A stretch of 64,000 nt of DNA, from the NCBI GenBank assembly GCA_029379385.1, contig CM055618.1, positions 5,652,134 through 5,716,133 of the forward strand, given 5' to 3'. How positions within the stretch are numbered: position 1 is the first letter of the stretch; the number at the start of each line of letters is the position of its first letter. Positions 11,071 through 22,926 of the stretch are shown in pieces. The position numbers and the translations under genes are program-made. Source of the DNA: Quillaja saponaria. Lineage: Eukaryota > Streptophyta > Magnoliopsida > Fabales > Quillajaceae. The notes under the pieces were generated by a model, which had not been told where the DNA came from, did not search any database, and saw nothing but the letters and a program-made list of their open reading frames with translations.

Positions 11071-13697
11071 TTATAACTGAAAGCTTGATCTTTTTTTACA
11101 TCGAAATTCATTGGTTGAGGAAACATCAAACTTGTTTTTAAGTTGCTCAAACCTTTCTGATAGAAACAGGTCTTGATGATTTCCTTGCCGTGCTTGTAAA
11201 ACCTTGACTTCTGTTGTAAATATTGCCTTGACAGGTCTGTGATCCGAAAGCCTTGATTCACTTCTTGTGTATAAATGTTGCTTTAAACCCTTTCCTCTCC
11301 ATATTATCCGATCGCACCTGAATTAATTCATCTAGATGTTAGATAAAGAATGAAGTACCGCTCTACTCATGCAAATTATATTGTAATTGATTATATACCA
11401 TGCCGGTGCGCGCCTTTTCCTGGTCTGTTTGTGTTGGGAACCTCCATAGTATACATCAGAATTTGGATCGGTACTTGTATGTAGGAGCAAATTTGATTAC
11501 ACCTTCAGTGCCAATTTCTTAAAGTATCGCCGTTTATTAGCTCCATCCTTAGCTTAATTCAATAATAGTTTGACAGCAAGAAAAATTAGAATGGAAAAAC
11601 AAACTAAAATTTAAAATTGTATGAATCAAAATTAATCTATACCTGATCTTTTTTTAATAAGGCATTCCAGTCCTTTTTCTTAACCATAAATCTTGTTAGA
11701 TCTTCCGCTGAAGAAATTCTGTAATTCAAGTCCCCAAGAAAAATTACCTGACTGCATATATACAGACAAATGAATGATTAGGTAATTGACTTAAGTTTAA
11801 TTAAAAAAAAAAATCTAGAATAGAATGAAAAGCTTAATTGCAAGTAGCAGTAATTAATTAATTTCATTGATGAAGAAGTCAACTTGCTTAAACTAATCCA
11901 TTAACTAACTGATTAACCCACCATGTTAAAAATATTTCTCTTCAATTTAACACATATGGAAAGGTTTGCAGACAAAACAAATTAAAGAACAATTTTTTTA
12001 GTTTTGGCGGCCTTAAATCAATTACGACAAGATCCAAAGCTGGAAACAAGTAACAATAATGATGTTTAAGAACATATTTTAATTGATATTCGCATCTTAA
12101 TGTTTGTGATTTACAGTGACAATCAAATACTAAAAAACAAAATAAAATAAAATAAAAACAAAACTATAAAACGATTGGTTTGGAGGTTTCAACAACTTTT
12201 TAATTGCGGATCAGTTTTGAATTGAGAAAAAGATTGAATTATTTACACAAATAATTACTCACTCATGATCAAGAATCTTTCTCGGCAAATCAAGTAAAGG
12301 TTGTCCCGGAAAACTTGTCCGGGAAAATATTTCAGCAACATTAGAATTTCTAATTTTCTCATCACCCTTTCTATCCCCAGAAGCTAGATGACTGCACACA
12401 AAGCAGAAGTTTGTTTCATGTAACTGAAACCGAGCTGATACAGAACCCTGCAAATCAAAGTTATTAAAGAAAAAACAGAAAGTATAAGCAAAATTTTCTA
12501 GAAAAAGTAAGAAATGATTTCCAAGAGTCTTAGGTCCATAACAAATGTATTGAGATCTAAGTCAGAAAAAATAGGGAAGCTGGTATTTCTAATTAAAGAT
12601 GATGTTGACAGTGATTAATTAGTATATAATACATGCATATGATCATGTCATGGTGTAGCAAATAATACTAATAATTTTAACAAGTGGGATTTAATAAAAT
12701 CTTAACCTTGTTTCCTAGGCAGCCCATGATGCCACAACCTACACAGTCGACATTTGGATACCGGATGAATGGACGAAGATGGCCTCGAACCCAGACTGAG
12801 ATCAAAATACCAACCATTTGCTTGCTAATGATACACTGAAAATCTTGTGGTGCCGTGCTAATTTCAATTGATTTTCCTTCTGTATTTGGGTGCATGTTTT
12901 TATCATTATGCACATTCTTCTTACTATGATCTTCATGTAGTGTTTGACTTTGTTGAGCTTCATCCTGTCGGCCTGTTGGTCTCTTCTTGTTCAAAGCTTC
13001 TCTAATCAAAAAATTCCATTTTGTGGATATCTTAGTATTCTCAGTCCCTAGAACATTTGATGCTTTTAAAGGCACTATTTCTTGAAACCTGGTTGAAAAT
13101 AAAAGTAAATATATAATAAAGATTACAAATTATAAATCTTGGTATTCATCTAAGAAGTTTTTGACACATTTCTTACCCAAGAACATAGATGTCACAAGTA
13201 GTGCTGGATGTGTCTAGCAAATCCTCTAATTTCAGATCTTCTTTGGGTTCAATCCCGCCTACGTTCCACGTGCTAACGAAAACCCTAAACAGAATAGAGA
13301 GGAAGAGAACAAAAAAATAACCAATTATTTTAAGAAAATTTTCCTTTTTCTGACTGCAAAGGAGATATAGTATGGAAGATATATAATAGTAGGACTACTT
13401 ACTTGTACTTGTGTATGTCCTGGTGATGATAAAGAATGGAGTTAGAGTTCAAACATGTTTGATCATGATCAAAGGATTCAGACCTTGTAGTATCTAATAA
13501 ACTTTCTCTGTTACTTGGAAAATCTGCTACAAAGTTACTGCTTCCCCATCCTTTCCTCAGTATCTTATTGGCCACTAGTCTAGGCCAGATAACCTAATTA
13601 AACAATGGCACACAAACAACTTTATCAATAAAACAGTAATATTAGAGAGAGAGAGAGAGAGAGAGGTTGTGCTTACTTCTCCTTGAGTGCCTCTCAT
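11071..13697 (-). CDS. IP5P9: Type I/IV inositol polyphosphate 5-phosphatase, IP5P9-like (8 exons; exon 7 frameshifted)
   Basis: Removes the 5-phosphate from inositol phosphates and phosphoinositides in plant signalling. Exons, in minus-strand order: 13697-13677, 13593-13403, 13284-13177, 13088-12707, 12447-12263, 11751-11643, 11552-11399, 11317-11071. All inferred introns are GT..AG. The start gives MRGTQGE joined to VIWPRLVANKILRK, the typical N-terminus of this clade. Domain landmarks (intact numbering): STWNVGG at about 75-81, CVGCGIMGCLGNKG spanning exons 4 and 5, catalytic motif I FLGDLNYR at about 300-307, motif II PAWCDRIIW at about 381-389 and SDHRPVK at about 407-413. Corrected length is about 464 residues, normal for the family. 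Exon 7 has an extra T near 11,507 and an extra A near 11,462-11,464. As written, translation stops after about 347 residues, losing motif II. Either the gene is freshly dead or these are sequencing indels. The closest match I recognise is Arabidopsis At5PTase9 (At2g01900). Confidence 0.9.
13644..13665. repeat. (GA)n microsatellite in intron 1
   Basis: GA repeat, reading (CT)n on the gene strand, about 10 bp after the intron 1 donor. Confidence 0.9.
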
Positions 13698-13778
13698 GGA
13701 GAAAGAGAGAAACCAGAGAGATTGTTGGTGGGAGTGAAGAAATGACAAGGAGAAAGAATTGATTAGAAAAAGGAGTAT

Positions 13779-13790
13779 GTTATATATAAA
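13779..13790 (-). promoter_or_regulatory. Likely TATA box of the IP5P9-like gene
   Basis: Minus-strand TTTATATATAAC lies about 85 bp upstream of the ATG at 13,697. That spacing leaves a 5' UTR of roughly 50-60 nt. Position fits a plant core promoter, but the start site is inferred. Confidence 0.5.
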
Positions 13791-13874
13791 CAAATTAATG
13801 GAACTCATTATGCAGAGAACGAAGGAGAAGACCACTGGAAAAAATTTGAGGGAGAAAAATTGCTTTTGTGACAT

Positions 13875-14874
13875 AAACCATGATGCTTATTTTGGGTAAT
13901 TTTTTGATTGATTGGAAATTAAAATTAATAAATTTTTCATTAGAACATTGTATCAAATAGGAAGAGAGCAGAAAACATGGGTCTAATTTTTGTTATTTGT
14001 TTTTTCAGATTTGATTTTTTCTGTTTGTTTGGCTGGTTTTGAAGGATATGTTAATGTTTGTGAATATTAATAGGTGCAAGTGGAAGAGTGGTCCAAGAAA
14101 AATTAAATAAAAATGCAAGTTAGTCACATATTTTATATATAGTAGCTAGAAAATAAAAATAAAAAATATAAGAAAGATGATCATCCATTGCCCCAACTAC
14201 AGGAAACCATGTTTTGGCTGACATGTCAATTAAAAGGGCGAATATAATCTGTTGTGGACTATACCACACAAAGCTATTGTATGTACCACATAAATTAACA
14301 AGAAAGAATTCCTTAGCTATCTTCGTCCCACTGGATGAGTGGCATAGTCAATTCTATTGATTCCAACTTAGCAAAGATTGATTTATAAATTAAAGGAGCA
14401 TCTTCTCTTGATTAACTTAATTAATGGTGAAGTTATTAAATAATATAGTATTTTATGTACCTTTCTAGCTGTATTTGTGAATATGTAATTGGTTGTTGTG
14501 TGAAGGCAAAGAATAATGTGTGGGTGTATATTAATTGTTATGTATTTAAAACAAAATGGCAACGAATTCCTCAATCAGCGTGGAATTAAAATTAAACGTG
14601 GCTTCCTAAAGTTGATTAAAATTAAAATCAATTATGACTTTCTTTTTTTTTTATTATGTATTTTGTGAGCTCAATTTGTATACTAAAATTTGAAAATTGA
14701 TTGACAATCAATTAATTAATTGATAGATACTTATGACTTAACGTTGATTTTCTTGATTGAAAATCAATTACTCGATTGAAAGAATTAGAACACAAGAGTT
14801 CTCTATCAATCAGAAAATTTTCAAACAGTCAAGGAAGATAAAACCATTAAGTTGGGATAAAAATTAAAAGAGTC
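13875..14874. other. Upstream intergenic DNA, no gene seen
   Basis: AT-rich sequence upstream of the 5-phosphatase gene. A short inverted element 'ttgattgacaatcaattaat' / 'gattgaaaatcaatta' is visible at about 14,697-14,770. No coding signature. Confidence 0.5.
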
Positions 14875-15160
14875 AAATGAATTTTATTCTTATGAATTAT
14901 CACGTGTTTGACAATAATCTCATAAATTATTGAATTAGATACACAACTGTTTATTTATATCATAATTGACATTTATTCAAGCAAATTAACTAAAATACAA
15001 CTAATTCTAGTTATAATTTTTTTTTTAAAATATATTTTTGTCATATGTACTCAATCCCCAAGGATAAAATTACTAATATATTTGTTTAATTTATAAAAGG
15101 ATTGGTGGGGATTTAATCTTCTCGTAATTTAATTCGTCACTGTAAATCGGATACAGAATC
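14875..15160. mobile_element. One-arm copy of an unnamed long-TIR element
   Basis: The segment with 'gaattttattcttatgaa', 'ataatctcataaattattga' and 'attagatacacaactg' matches the left arm of the element at 19,046-19,882 ('tattttattctcataaacc', 'aatctcataaactatta', 'attagatatacaactcc'). Only one arm is found here, so it is a fragment or solo arm. Confidence 0.5.
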
Positions 15161-16039
15161 TCAATAATTTTTTTTTTTAATTTATCAAATCTTCTCTAAT
15201 ATATAATTGAATGGCTACTTATTAGACTGCTGATTAATGGGCGCCGGCACATATTGTATAATGTGTTACGTTTTTCGTTAATTAAGAAAAAAACATATTA
15301 TATTAAACTATATACCACTAGTGTATTTCTGTCATGCATGGGATAAGTATAAAAAATTAGTATGTGACTTTGAAAAAAGATATGGTTTATGTCAATGCTA
15401 GTCTTTTTAAATTCTAGAATAAATTACACTAATCTCATTTTGTTAATACTATTCGGATCACTCATTTATTTTCAAAACCTACATATACCTCTTATAAAAC
15501 TTAAATTTAAGATAAAATACCTAAAATATTCCCATTTTATTCATTTTAAAATATATAAAAAAAATTAAATCTATACATTTCAACATGTTTTTATTCAACT
15601 TAAAATGAGATATAAACACAATTAAATGGATAACCATTCGTAAAATCATATTATAACCCCAAATAATAATAATAATAATAATAATAAATTGCTATTTACA
15701 TTAGGTAAGAATTTCATATTCTTTAAAACTTTATATATTTTATAAATATTATTTTTTATTTTCCTATCAACAATTCAATTTAAAGATATAAATTAATTAT
15801 TAAGTAGATCAAATATTTAGGATTAAAATAGGTTAAACATTAATAAATTGGTTCAAGATATTTTTATATATTGGTATTTTGCACTTTGATTATATTTGTT
15901 CATATGTATTTATAAGTTATTGTACATGGTAAGAATCAGATGTGAGCTAGAAGACTCAGATTGATAGGGGTGATGAGATGGGAAGAATTGAAATTTTTTT
16001 TAATGTCTTTTGTTTTTTCCAATAGTGGCTAAAAATATA
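15161..16039. other. AT-rich spacer with (AAT)n, no gene seen
   Basis: Holds an (AAT/ATA)n trinucleotide run at about 15,662-15,687 and otherwise featureless AT-rich DNA. Confidence 0.55.
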
Positions 16040-16053
16040 AATTAATTATTCAA

Positions 16054-16228
16054 TAAGGTGTGGTTCGAGTGATAAGGCACGCTTAAATCCAGTGGTTGAG
16101 GGGCTTTTGTAATGTTAGGGATTCGAGCTAGTAAAAAAATACTTCTGGGGAGGGGCAATCACGAAGCCTAAACAAGATTAGGCTCATATCTAAAGAGTGT
16201 AGGAAAACTCGTGAGAAATCAAAAAATA
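16054..16228 (+). mobile_element. tRNA-derived SINE, copy 2
   Basis: Starts 'taaggtgtggttcgagtga' with the A-box-like 'gtgataaggcacgc' and B-box-like 'gggattcgagc', and ends 'gtgagaaatcaaaaaa'. It is the same family as 3,211-3,383. Flanks share an imperfect target duplication: 'attaattattcaa' at about 16,041-16,053 and 'tattaattatcaa' at about 16,241-16,253. Both boxes and the A-rich tail support SINE retroposition. Confidence 0.7.
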
Positions 16229-16253
16229 TATATATACATATATTAATTATCAA

Positions 16254-19045
16254 GTGTCACACATACTATAATCTTTTATCTATATATTTCTATTTGTATA
16301 ACCTATATAACTTAAATGATACATTTACAATTTTATCTTTTATAAGAAAGCAAAATTAATTAGTTGGAAGTAAGACATTCGCTTTGAAAATAAAAAATTT
16401 ATAAAAATATTACTCGTCATGTAGACTGGACTATAAATTTGGATCATATTATAATTAAATATTGAATATTTTTAAATTAGGGTAGCCTTATTGTCACAAC
16501 TAATATCTTTAGAGTCACATCTTATTAATTGACACGAGATTTACTTTTCTTAAAATACTTTTATTTAGTTCTTTTAACTTATTTCTTGTTATTAATGTTA
16601 GAATCCTTATCTAATGTCTTTTATTCTTACATCATATTTTTATTGAACTGATTGTTATATACTTTATTTTTTAAAATACTCAACTGAATTTCATTTAAAA
16701 AAAATATTTGTTTATTATTATTTAACATGTGGATGGTATTGAAACAACCATATAACAATTGATTACAAATAATTTTCTTTTTCAAAAAAAAAAAAATCAT
16801 AGAAAGTTGAGTTTATATATAAATGTTGTACAAAATTTTGTTTTCACCTAACGTCATGTAGTGTTTATCAAGAAAATCAAAATGTTAAAAATTTAATTTT
16901 GTTAGTAATGTTAGATGATGAAACTATAAAATTAGGTACAATATTTTTATAAAAATTCAAAAAAGAAAATTTGTATTACAATTGATATGAAATCTATTTA
17001 GCAAACGATTATAACAATACTACCTAATAGTTTTTCATATTGTCAGAATTTTCAAGAATTACATGTTAAAATTTTTTTCTCCCATTTATTTTTATAAGCA
17101 GAAATTCTTATTACTAGAATAATATCTTAATAAATCAAGTTTGAAAGAAAAAATTAAAATTATTAAAATCAACAAATTTAAATACACTATTTTTACTATA
17201 GAAAAATTATAACAAGGCTGTGAGATATCATCCAAATATAATTCATTGTAGCAAAAAAAAAAAAAATTCTAATTTAAAATATAAATTAAGAGGAAATATA
17301 GAGATAATTTTTAATGGAAAATGAAGATAATGTAAAAAATAAACTTGTAAAAATATTAAAATTTTAAGGTGAATTAAAAATAAACTTGACCTAACAGAGA
17401 ATTTAAAGAGTTTAAAAAAGATAGAGTTCGGAAGCAATAAAAAAAAAATTTAAAAACTTATAAATGTTTGATGTAGGAAAAAGAGATAATAAATTAAAAT
17501 TAAAATATTAATAATAAGAGATAAATTAAAATAAATTAATTAATATCTTTTAGAAAAAAATAAAATCAGTATGTTAATCAATAAGGTATGATCCTAACAT
17601 CACTCTTTAAATTATTTAATTATAATTACTCTACTTCTCATACATACAGGTGCTGTACAACTAAACGGGGTAGAGCAATTAATTTTGGCCAAATGTTTCA
17701 ATCATTGCACTGTTTCATGTGTCACATTTGAGTAAAGTACGTACTGAATGGACAGGTTCTTATTTTCCACAGTAAAAAAAAAATAGAATATATAATATTT
17801 CACATACATGTTTTATCAAATTTCTAGAAAATCTGAGTCTTTATCAAGGAATAAAATATTGATTACTTTTTGTGATCAAACATTGTATGATGGGGATAAC
17901 GCCCTTCTAAATATGGATTCTCAACTCCTCCTATTGCTCTGGATATTCTTCCGTTATTTTGGTTATTGGCTACAGAGTGAGAACGTTACCCGTGTCGGTA
18001 AAGCAGTGATGACTTTTGAACCAAAACCCCCAACTTGAGATGAAATTCTATAACCTAAACAACTCAGATGAGAGCTCCATGACCGGTTCAAGTGAGGGTA
18101 TTTGATATGATCCGTGTGTACACTGACCATCAATTCATGCAGGTAAGAGAATAGTATTTATTTCATAGTAGATATGGATACGGTAAAATTTTATATTCAG
18201 AACACGGTTAGAGGTGCTGATTTCAATTAAATATGTGTAATATTCTCTCTAATCGCACTAATTATTATTATTTTTATTATTATTATATATATACATATTC
18301 ATTTATATATTTATGTTACTTTTGTTATATTTACTTATCAAATATATTTAAAATTAAAAAATATAGTGTCTTAGCTGAACTTATCCCATTTTAATTAAGA
18401 CTAATAAGCAGGTAAATGTTTAAAATATTTCATGAGGATAAGGTCTGTGGATATAAGATTCCTACCGTGGGTAACGGTTGGGTAAGAATAGAGTTAAAGC
18501 AACGATGAATAGGGTATTTAGATTTTAATTACGACTATTAGGTCCTAGTGGTTTTTTTTTTAATATTAAAACTTTCAACATTAAGTCATTAATCAACAAG
18601 AACCAAATAACCAATAGAGGGCCTTCAATTTGATGAAAGTGACTCTAATAAGTTCAACATATTGTTGATTGAAATGTCATGTCTCTCTCTTACATCTTAA
18701 AATAATTTAGTTCAATTCTTAGTTAATCTATTATTATTATTAACCATTGGCTTACCGGCTTCCAATCCTTCTTCTAACTTTTTAGATAACAAATTATTGA
18801 AAAGATTAAAAATTAATTATTGTAATTATTTCTCGATTAGGACTTGTGCATGATGGTGAGATTTTGCGTCACGGCTGACTTCAGTAGTCTTGAATTAGTT
18901 GAAAACAATTGGTTTCCACTTTCCATACAGCTAATTAGCTGAACAAGTTACTTTAGCATCTTTATAATATTTTATTTTAATTATATATTTTCCAACTATA
19001 AACATTTTCTCTTGTTCCTAAGAAAAACTATAATATATTTGTATG
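16254..19045. other. Long AT-rich intergenic stretch, no gene recognised
   Basis: Very AT-rich with many homopolymer runs. The ORF at 17,808-18,038 (76 codons) has no recognisable domain and sits in otherwise non-coding sequence. The minus ORF at 17,243-17,437 is Phe/Leu/Ile-rich low complexity. I see no gene. Confidence 0.5.
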
Positions 19046-19882
19046 AGGCCAATTATATTTTATTCTCATAAACCATTATAAGTTTGTAATAATCTCATAA
19101 ACTATTAAATTAGATATACAACTCCTTATTTGAGTCATAATTAACAAATAATCTACCATCATCAAAATTAGTCATAAAATCTAACAAATTAATTTGGAAA
19201 AAACTAAATTATCCTTCTTATAAATTTTTTTTTTTTTTACTATTTATTTATTTATTCTTTTATTTTTTTTTGTTACATTAAGAGTGTTTGAACTCGGTAC
19301 TAGGAGTGAAGAGATAGGTACCAACCGCTTGAGCTAAGCTCTCTTTCACTTTCTATCTCTTGTTTTTCCTTTTATCTTTTCTTTTTTCTAGCTATTAAAA
19401 CCTTCATATTTATCTAATTTTAGTATATTATTTAATAATTGTAATACAATAATAAAAAATAAATTTTTGATGAAAATATTATCATTGAGACCCAAATTGA
19501 ATCAACAACTTGTATAATTTTAATAAATAAAAAGAGTAATATTAGCAAATTTATTGATAATTTAAATATTATGAGTTATGACAAAAAAATAAATATTATG
19601 AAAGATTCAAATATTATTTATATATGCTAACATTGAATCAATATAAAGAGTTTAATTTCATAGCAAATAAAAAGAAAAAGATGTAAAAAAAAAAAAAAAA
19701 AAAACTGGAAATGGAGATAATTTAGCCTTTTATGAGTTAATTTGTTAGATTTATCATTAATTTGGATGAGTGAGGTTATTTTCTAATAATGACTCAAATA
19801 AGATATTATATGCCTAGTTCAATAATTTATGAGATTATTACAAAATATATGATTGTTCATAAAAATAAAATACAATTAACCT
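19046..19882. mobile_element. Unnamed DNA element with about 170-bp terminal inverted repeats, copy A
   Basis: The left end starts AGGCCAATTATATTTTATT and the reverse complement of the right end starts AGGTTAATTGTATTTTATT. The two arms then match for about 170 bp, sharing 'gtaataatctcataaa', 'cttatttgagtcat' and 'tctaacaaatta'. The centre includes 'aatttttgatgaaaatatta' also seen in copy B. No transposase is encoded, so this is a non-autonomous long-TIR element (Mutator-like or foldback type possible). No convincing target duplication was found. A short SINE is inserted inside. Confidence 0.65.
19221..19345 (-). mobile_element. Short tRNA-derived SINE (second family), minus strand
   Basis: On the minus strand it begins 'agagcttagctcaagcggtt' (good pol III A box TAGCTCAAGCGG), has 'gagttcaaacactc' as B box, and ends in 'taatgtaacaaaaaaaa' followed by A-rich sequence. 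It lies inside the left half of long-TIR element copy A. Too short, and lacking a cloverleaf, to be a tRNA gene. Confidence 0.7.
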
Positions 19883-19943
19883 AATTTTTTAAATATTTTT
19901 TTTTGTGGTCAGAATTTATTAAGCTACAATCTCTATTATTATT

Positions 19944-20545
19944 ATTATTTTTCTCTTTTTTAGTTTACTATGAGTGGGGTGATAATAAACTGAGCTTGAG
20001 CCTAGCTTTGACAAAGCTCAGTTAGGCTCGTTAAGTAAGATTGGCTCATGTTCAGTATGGGCTTGTGAGCCTAACCAAGTTAGTAACTTTTTGTATAACT
20101 TAACACCAAACTAAGTTACAACTTATATTAAATTTTGTATACAATTAAATTTATTATAAATTTATATATAAGTAATAAAAAATTTATTAAATAATACTAA
20201 ACGATCCGGCTCACGAGCTTATGAGCCGAGCCTTAGAAAGATTGAGCTCGGCTAGTTTTACTAAACGAGCTCAAAATAAAGTTCAAGATCGGTTCGCTTA
20301 GTAAACTAGTCTAGCTCGAGCCTTTAAAGAGCTAGTTCACGAGCAGCTCGTGAGTTAGCTCGGCTCATTGTCAGCCCTAACCATGAGTATCCTCACACTC
20401 TTTGGTGTGAGCCTAATTTTACTCAGGATTTGTAACTGACTCTTCCCTCAAGTGTTTTCCTACTAGCTTGAATCTTTGATATTTTAAAGGTCCCTCAACC
20501 GTGAAGTTTAAATGTGTCTTATCACTTACATATTTTGTTGGGTAA
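19944..20545 (-). mobile_element. tRNA-derived SINE, copy 3, with nested hAT MITE
   Basis: The minus strand from about 20,545 reads 'gtgataagacac', then 'gattcaagctagtagga' (B box region), then 'aaaattaggctcacacc', the same layout as the copies at 3,211 and 16,054. The tail 'ggatactcatg' is interrupted at 20,380 by the hAT MITE. It continues below 19,975 as 'actcatagtaaactaaaaaa', consistent with the family tail 'actcgtgagaaatcaaaaaa'. Confidence 0.6.
19975..20379. mobile_element. hAT-type MITE, 405 bp
   Basis: Ends are TGGGGTGATAAT and, reverse-complemented, TAGGGCTGACAAT: short imperfect TIRs of hAT type. An 8-bp target duplication flanks it: actatgag at 19,967-19,974 and accatgag at 20,380-20,387 (one mismatch). 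The body is full of 'gagctcggct' / 'agctcgag' palindromic motifs, typical of plant hAT MITEs. No ORF. Confidence 0.75.
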
Positions 20546-20989
20546 TTATTATATTAATTTTCTGATATTAATAATACTAGCCAAAATACACGTGTTAATA
20601 TGATATTATTGTAAAAATCATATATAGGTGGATGATGTAAAAGTCAAGAAACATTACGTATATAGATGAGTAAAAATATATTTTCCTTAAAATAAAAATA
20701 CCTTTGTCAAGTCTTATAGGACGGGTAGTACTATTCACTAGATAGTAGGTAGGGGAGTGTGTGTGTCGAACATCAAGGTACGGGATCAAAAAAGGAACAA
20801 TATATGCATGTGTTGGCTAGGGATAGCATGTAAAATTGTTGACACTGCTAGCTAGTGTATAAAACTTTATTATATGAGTTGAAAATTAAGAATCGTCGTG
20901 ACTGCAATTTCTTATAGGGATGAAATTGACCTATTCAGTTACCCTTTGTGATCAAATCTGCAATTTCACATAATAAGAAAAAAATAAAA
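20546..20989. other. Spacer, no gene seen
   Basis: AT-rich DNA. The 64-codon minus ORF at 20,595-20,789 has no recognisable feature. Confidence 0.5.
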
Positions 20990-21340
20990 AATCAATTACA
21001 CTTTTTTCCTTATAAACATTTACTCGTTTTGTAATAATTGCGATAAATTATTGATTTAGATACATAATTAGTCAAGTCGTATTTAACAAATAATTCCCAT
21101 CCAATCATTCAAAATAGTTATTTTATCTAACAAAATAATTACAAAAAAGACTAAACTACCGTCCTTATATTACAATCAATTTTCTTTTTATGTCTTTCCC
21201 CTTTCTGTCATTTCTTTCTCTATCAATTGATCAACCCTCTATATTGATCCAATTTTAGAATATATTTTCAGAATTATAAATATAGTAATAAGAAAATAAA
21301 AATTTGATGAAAAATATTACCATTGAAACTCAAATTGCAA

Positions 21341-21372
<32 letters not shown>

Positions 21373-21500
21373 TAAAAGAGAGAGATAAAAAATAAAAAAT
21401 AAAAAAATTTTGTAACAAGGATAATTTACTATTTCAAGTCAATTTATTAGATTTCATGATTGACTTAGATTATTGAGACTTTTAGTTGATAATAAGTTAC
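20990..21500. mobile_element. Long-TIR element, copy B (decayed)
   Basis: The left arm 'gtaataattgcgataaatta' plus 'tttagatacataatta' and the right arm (reverse complement with 'tctaataaattgact' and 'taaattatcc') match the arms of copy A. The core 'aaaatttgatgaaaaatatt' matches too. A (TA)n run sits at about 21,341-21,363. Shorter and more diverged than copy A; outer ends not resolved. Confidence 0.5.
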
Positions 21501-21855
21501 AAACGACATTACGTAGTTGGTGGTAGTTAACCAACTGCTTTTTAATTATGTCTAAATTAATCTTTCATCTAATCATATTGTACTTGCAAATCATTTGCAA
21601 CAGAATCACACAAAGCACCACAAGAAAGATCCTCAATGCAATCATGTTAATTACTTAAATAGAGAATTAATGAATTAACTAGTCCTGCTTGAACCCTTAA
21701 TGCAATTATAAATCCAATTAAAGAAGCTCTAATTGCATGTGAAAGGCACATATAGACATATAGTTTGCCTATCACATCATGATTGACTCACAATCCTTTT
21801 GTAGTGGAGAATAAAACCAAATAAAACGCCAATTTATTGGAACACGTGTTAGCTT

Positions 21856-21860
<5 letters not shown>

Positions 21861-21899
<39 letters not shown>
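21861..21899. repeat. (TC)n microsatellite
   Basis: About 19 uninterrupted TC units immediately left of direct repeat A. Confidence 0.95.
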
Positions 21900-21902
<3 letters not shown>

Positions 21903-22640
21903 ATCTTTGGGTTGTTCGAAACAAAAGCAATTGATTGCAAAGCACCAAAATAAGTTGCTTTTACGTGCCTTGAGTGTGTTGGATTTTCAAGTGTCCTATG
22001 GGGCGCAAAGATCATGTGAATTGTTAAATAAGCAGAACAAAATTAATTAAAGAAATTGACAATGTTATTGTCAATGTATATGTATATAATGTTTAGTTAC
22101 ACAATAAGAAGTTGGAATGTTTCTCGAGAATAGACAAATTTTAATGTTACTTTATATATTTTAATGGTACAAAGTTTAATTATTTTTGTTCTTTTCTCTA
22201 ATTTAATTGCCATCTTAAATGTCTAAAGAGAACCTAGACAGACAATAATAAGTTGTTTTCTTTCTTTTTAAATAAAAAAAATAATAAAAGCAAAGTAAGT
22301 GAAACAAAACTTAGAAGATGAGCATTGAGCAACATACAAGTGCAAGAGTCCCAACCATATTAATTTGACGGTTGCAAATTTGATACTCCACTAAAAATGT
22401 ACATTAGCCACGTACCCCTTGGCCCTATGTTTTTCTTTTGTGTAGGTTCCCATTGAAATTATACATTTTTTAGGTTCAAAGAATGAGCTTTAAAGTGGTT
22501 TAGTCTGCGTGGGAAAGGACACGAGGCAAGCAACAAGGTGAGACCGTACACCACCACCAAGGATGCCAAAGGATAGTGGTTAGGACTTCGGAAGGAATTA
22601 AGAAAAAAATAGTGTTCTTTTTGTTGTTTCTTTCCCCATA
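21903..22640 (+). repeat. Direct repeat A, about 740 bp (left copy)
   Basis: Collinear with 25,558-26,300. Both start 'ggttgttcgaaacaaaa' and share 'ttgattgcaaagcaccaaaa', 'ggggcgcaaagatcatgtga', 'agaagttggaatgtttctc' and 'ggtgagaccgtacaccacc'. The right copy has an open frame of 108 codons (25,550-25,876) that is broken in the left copy, so there is no sign of coding constraint. I do not recognise the sequence. Confidence 0.8.
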
Positions 22641-22830
22641 TATAATTTTTTTTTTCCTTTTAGACTTTGGAGTAGTTGATTTGAACATATTATTAGCACT
22701 TTAAAGATTATTTTTGATGTTCTTAAATTTCTAAGAAATTAAAGTTCAATAGAAATTAAGAGAGTATTTGTTTTAAATCAACTCGTTAACCTTATATATC
22801 CACCCTGCCTTTAGCTCATAAAGTCTTTCA
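22641..22830 (-). mobile_element. LINE 3' end fragment (3' UTR and poly(A) side)
   Basis: The T-run at about 22,646-22,655 is the poly(A) tail of a minus-strand LINE. 'agtagttgatttgaacatat' and 'gatgttcttaaatttctaag' are shared with the LINE at 38,681-40,330. The matching coding end lies at 25,439-25,550, on the other side of an insert of about 2.5 kb. Confidence 0.55.
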
Positions 22831-22926
22831 GCTCTTAATTTTCAATTTACGATGTTCTTGCAAATTAGAATAAATTTTTTTATTTTTTATTTTTAGAAAA
22901 AGGAAAAAAATTAATTAAGAAACAAC

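Noticed and set aside
13575..13874. 99-codon minus ORF over the start of the 5-phosphatase gene
   Set aside because: It spans intron 1, exon 1 and the promoter in the wrong frame; exon structure explains the sequence better.
19286..19345. tRNA gene on the minus strand
   Set aside because: A and B boxes are present but the sequence cannot form a full cloverleaf and ends in a poly(A)-like tail; it is a SINE.
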